From positions 186,001-250,000 of the forward strand of contig CAXBCP010000002.1 of assembly GCA_963974055.1 (NCBI GenBank): a stretch of DNA of 64,000 nucleotides, read 5' to 3'. Below the pieces are notes generated by a model. That model was not told where the DNA came from, made no database searches, and was given only the letters and a program-made list of their open reading frames with translations. A program made the translations under genes and the position numbers. Of this stretch, positions 61,532 to 64,000 are shown one piece after another. Source of the DNA: CAXBCP01 sp963974055. GTDB taxonomy: Bacteria; Pseudomonadota; Alphaproteobacteria; MPNO01; UBA830. How positions within the stretch are numbered: position 1 is the stretch's first letter; each line of letters opens with the position of its first letter.

Positions 61532-62653
61532 ATGACAACCGCACAGCCGATCCCCTTCTTTAACTATCCCGCCCTGTTCAAAAAAGACGAAAGCAAGCTG
61601 ATGGATATCCTGCGGGACGTCCTGTCCCGCGGCGCTTTCATCCTGCAGAAAGACCTCACCGAATTCGAGGACGCGCTGAAGGACTATCTCGGCGTGAAAT
61701 ACGCCTACGGCGTTGCCGACGGGACCAACGCGATGATCCTGGGTCTCCGCGCCATGGGTATCGGCGCCGGCGACGAGGTCATCCTGCCGTCGCATACCTA
61801 TATCGCGACCGCCGCTGCCGTCCATTTCGTCGGCGCGACCCCGGTTCTCGCCGACATGGGCCCCGACCATATGATCGATCCCGCATCGGTCGAATCGAAA
61901 ATCACCGACCGCACGGCAGCGATCATGCCGGTCCAGCTGAACGGGCGCACCTGCGACATGGACGCGATCCAGGCGATCTGCGACCGTCACGGCCTTCGCC
62001 TGTGCGAAGACGCGGCCCAGGGACTCGGCGCCAGCTTCAAGGGCAAATGCGCCGGCACATTCGGCGAGTTCGGCACGTTTTCGTTTTACCCGGCAAAAGT
62101 GCTGGGCAGTTTCGGAGACGGCGGCGCCGTGGTCACGAATGACGACGAAATCGGCCGCAAGCTCGCCCTCCTGCGCGATCACGGTCGCGACGAAGACGGC
62201 GACGTCGTCGAATGGGGCACCAATTCGCGCCTCGACAACGTCCAGGCCGCCGTCCTCAATTTCAAGTTCGCAACCTATGACGAAGACATCGAACGCCGCC
62301 GCACCATCGCCCGGATGTACCATGACCGTCTCAGCGGCCTGAACGACATCACACTGCCGCCGTCGCCGGATTCCGATCCGCGGCATTTCGACGTCTACCA
62401 GAATTACGAGATCGAATCCGGGCACCGCGACGAGCTCAAGGCGTTTCTCGCCGACCGCGACATCGGAACGCTGGTCCAGTGGGGCGGCACGCCGGTGCAC
62501 CATTTCGACAAGCTCGGATTCAACGAGTCCCTGCCGGCCACCGAACGGTTCTTCGAGCGCTGCTTCATGCTGCCGATGCACACGGCCCTGTCCGACGGGG
62601 ACGTGACCCGCATCTGCGACGCCATTCACGAATTCTACATTACGCAGGTCTGA
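61532..62653 (+). CDS. DegT/DnrJ/EryC1 sugar aminotransferase
   Basis: A 373-residue PLP enzyme. SFYPAKVLGSFGDGGAVVTN contains the Schiff-base Lys; DAAQGLGASFKGK and the N-terminal YAYGVADGTNAMILGLRA are family motifs. It transfers the amino group to a keto sugar nucleotide, most likely the 4-keto sugar made by the dehydratase at 42689. It is followed after four bases by the E1 alpha gene. Confidence 0.92.
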   Translation: MTTAQPIPFFNYPALFKKDESKLMDILRDVLSRGAFILQKDLTEFEDALKDYLGVKYAYGVADGTNAMILGLRAMGIGAGDEVILPSHTYIATAAAVHFVGATPVLADMGPDHMIDPASVESKITDRTAAIMPVQLNGRTCDMDAIQAICDRHGLRLCEDAAQGLGASFKGKCAGTFGEFGTFSFYPAKVLGSFGDGGAVVTNDDEIGRKLALLRDHGRDEDGDVVEWGTNSRLDNVQAAVLNFKFATYDEDIERRRTIARMYHDRLSGLNDITLPPSPDSDPRHFDVYQNYEIESGHRDELKAFLADRDIGTLVQWGGTPVHHFDKLGFNESLPATERFFERCFMLPMHTALSDGDVTRICDAIHEFYITQV

Positions 62654-62657
62654 TCCC

Positions 62658-63917
62658 ATGAGTTCGGAAAACACCGCACGCCGGGACGCGGCGCCGAAGT
62701 CGCGCCGGGCGTCGCCGCTGGATACGTCGCCGCCCGCGATGCCAGCCTCGGTCGATCCCGAGCTGCAGCACGAAATCGGCGACGTCCGCGATCTGATCGG
62801 CCGTCTCCAGCATGTTGCCGAGGCCGGCTATTTCGGCCCCGCCGATACCGATTTTGGCGCGAAACGCCCCGCAGCGACCGAAACGCTGGACTCGCTCGCC
62901 GATCCGCGCGACCACACCGAACCGCTCGATCTCGGTATCTGGGCGGCGGACGACACGATCAAGTTCCTCCGCATGCAGATGCTGATCCGCAGCGTCGAAG
63001 ACCGTCTCGGCAAAATGACCGAGGCCGGCGACATCGTCTGCCCTGTCCACCTCGCCATCGGGCAGGAAGCGCCGCCGACCGGGGTTTCCCACTGGCTGAC
63101 GCCGAAGGACCGCGTGTTCGGCGCCCATCGCAGCCACGGCCATTACCTGGCGCTGGGCGGCAATGTCTATCAGCTTTTCGCCGAAGTCCTCGGCCGCGCC
63201 GACGGCTGCTCCCGCGGCATGGGCGGCTCGATGCATCTCTACGGACCCGAGGTCGGATTCCAGGGCTCGGTCCCGATCGTGGCGGCCACCGTGCCGGTCG
63301 CGGTCGGTGCCGCCCTTGCCGCGAAGAAAGACGGCACGCCCCATGTCGCGGTTGCCTATTTCGGCGACGGCGCCGTGGAGGAAGGCGGCGTCCATGAATC
63401 CCTGAACCTCGCCGCGCAGATGAAGCTGCCGGTCCTGTTCGTCTGCGAAAACAATCTCTACGCCAGCCACATGGATATCGCCCAGCGCCAGCCGAACGAC
63501 CGGACCGCGCGCATCGCCGAAGCCCATTCGGTCGCGACGGCGGTGATCGACGGCAACGACGTGATCGCCGTCGCCGAAGCCGCGGGCGAGCTTATTCACA
63601 ACGCGCGGTGCGGAAACGGTCCCGGATATCTCGAAGCCGTCACCTACCGGTGGCGCGGCCATGTCGGTCCCGATGAGAATATCGACGTGGGCCTGCGCCG
63701 GTCGCCCGAGGAACTGGCGGCCTGGAAACTGCGCGACCCCGTCTCGCGGCTCCGGACGGCAATGATCGCACGCGGCGATATATCGACGGAAACCGCAGAC
63801 GCGTTCGCCGGCGAGATTGCCGACGGCGTCGACGAAGCCGCGGCACGGGCCTATGACGCGCCGTGGCCCGACGAAAACGCGCTGCTCGACTACGTATACG
63901 TGAACAACCGGGACTGA
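62658..63917 (+). CDS. Thiamine-diphosphate E1 dehydrogenase alpha subunit, N-terminally extended
   Basis: A 419-residue E1 alpha subunit of 2-oxoacid dehydrogenases (pyruvate or branched-chain type). YFGDGAVEEGGVHESLNLAAQMKLPVLFVCENN is the ThDP motif (GDG...N). The first about 90 residues (SENTARRDAAPKSRRASPLDTSPPAMP...) are not part of the normal fold. It is the alpha of an alpha-beta pair with the gene cut by the edge. E2 and E3 genes are not seen. Location after the aminotransferase suggests acyl supply for an amino sugar. Confidence 0.88.
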   Translation: MSSENTARRDAAPKSRRASPLDTSPPAMPASVDPELQHEIGDVRDLIGRLQHVAEAGYFGPADTDFGAKRPAATETLDSLADPRDHTEPLDLGIWAADDTIKFLRMQMLIRSVEDRLGKMTEAGDIVCPVHLAIGQEAPPTGVSHWLTPKDRVFGAHRSHGHYLALGGNVYQLFAEVLGRADGCSRGMGGSMHLYGPEVGFQGSVPIVAATVPVAVGAALAAKKDGTPHVAVAYFGDGAVEEGGVHESLNLAAQMKLPVLFVCENNLYASHMDIAQRQPNDRTARIAEAHSVATAVIDGNDVIAVAEAAGELIHNARCGNGPGYLEAVTYRWRGHVGPDENIDVGLRRSPEELAAWKLRDPVSRLRTAMIARGDISTETADAFAGEIADGVDEAAARAYDAPWPDENALLDYVYVNNRD

Positions 63918-63920
63918 CCG

Positions 63921-64000
63921 ATGGATGGGTCTATCATTGCCGCGCAGGCGATAAATTACGGCGAAGCCGTTCGTGAAGGCTTCCGCCACCTGCTTGCCGA
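63921..64000 (+). CDS. Probable E1 beta subunit, cut by the window edge
   Basis: The first 26 codons of a frame (MDGSIIAAQAINYGEAVREG...) start three bases after the E1 alpha stop. NYGEAVREGFRHLL resembles the start of E1 beta subunits (Y.EA...). Only the start is visible, so the assignment depends on the E1 alpha neighbour. Confidence 0.7.
   Translation, partial: MDGSIIAAQAINYGEAVREGFRHLLA

Overview
The window reads as one 64 kb piece of a high-GC alphaproteobacterial chromosome. The evidence for the class is an SOS mutasome operon (imuA-imuB-dnaE2) behind a GAAC-N7-GAAC LexA box, a ROSE-type RNA thermometer and sigma-32-like promoter before a small heat-shock gene, TTAA-N7-TTAA CtrA-type sites, and a Mla-type lipid ABC system with a STAS-fused permease. 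A NaChBac-type voltage-gated sodium channel and sulfated or carbamoylated surface-glycan functions would fit a marine lifestyle, but that is inference. No rRNA, tRNA, CRISPR array, prophage or complete insertion sequence was seen. No gap between genes exceeds about 260 bases.

Layout. 0.1-3.8 kb holds housekeeping and signalling genes: a MaoC-like hydratase, a small conserved protein, a diguanylate cyclase, an S-adenosylmethionine hydrolase-type protein and a TauE/SafE exporter. 3.8-11.2 kb holds the ion channel and, divergently, the SOS-inducible mutagenesis operon, interrupted by a REP-associated tyrosine transposase (RAYT) gene between imuB and dnaE2. 11.2-16.1 kb is a minus-strand run: an ornithine cyclodeaminase-like enzyme, three consecutive TauE/SafE paralogues, a VOC protein and a Dyp-type peroxidase. 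16.2-19.8 kb is a four-gene Mla/Pqi-like lipid transport operon. 19.8-24.5 kb is a minus-strand GldA/GldF/GldG-like ABC operon with a DUF4340 protein. 24.7-28.7 kb holds Hsp20, an FAD oxidoreductase, DUF924 and DehI-like proteins, and a membrane protein with a FliL-like domain.

28.7-38.7 kb contains an NMT1/SsuA-type ABC transporter and a catabolic-looking locus. That locus has a MetE-C-like methyltransferase, a TetR regulator, a Gfo/Idh/MocA dehydrogenase, a DUF993 aldolase-like protein, a sugar isomerase-like protein and an LVIVD-repeat protein. A nearly identical 29-bp palindromic element lies in both divergent intergenic regions, which suggests one TetR regulator controls both uptake and catabolism. 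38.7-42.5 kb contains a TPR-GT61 glycosyltransferase, a gentisate-dioxygenase-like bicupin, an orphan HigA-like regulator with a long acidic tail, and a hypothetical protein.

42.6 kb to the right edge is a large surface-polysaccharide locus. It encodes three nucleotide-sugar enzymes, including a close relative of UDP-sulfoquinovose synthase, a flippase, a polymerase candidate and two GT4 glycosyltransferases. Decoration enzymes include two deacetylases, a NodU-type carbamoyltransferase, a sulfotransferase, methyltransferases, an AsnB-like amidotransferase, a DegT aminotransferase, and a formyltransferase whose usual beta-propeller partner is encoded separately. At the edge are the alpha and (cut) beta subunits of a thiamine-diphosphate E1 dehydrogenase. 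Three TTAA-N7-TTAA sites lie at its promoters or intergenic regions, suggesting cell-cycle (CtrA) control. The most novel proposal is a CtrA-linked glycan containing sulfoquinovose and an acylated amino sugar.
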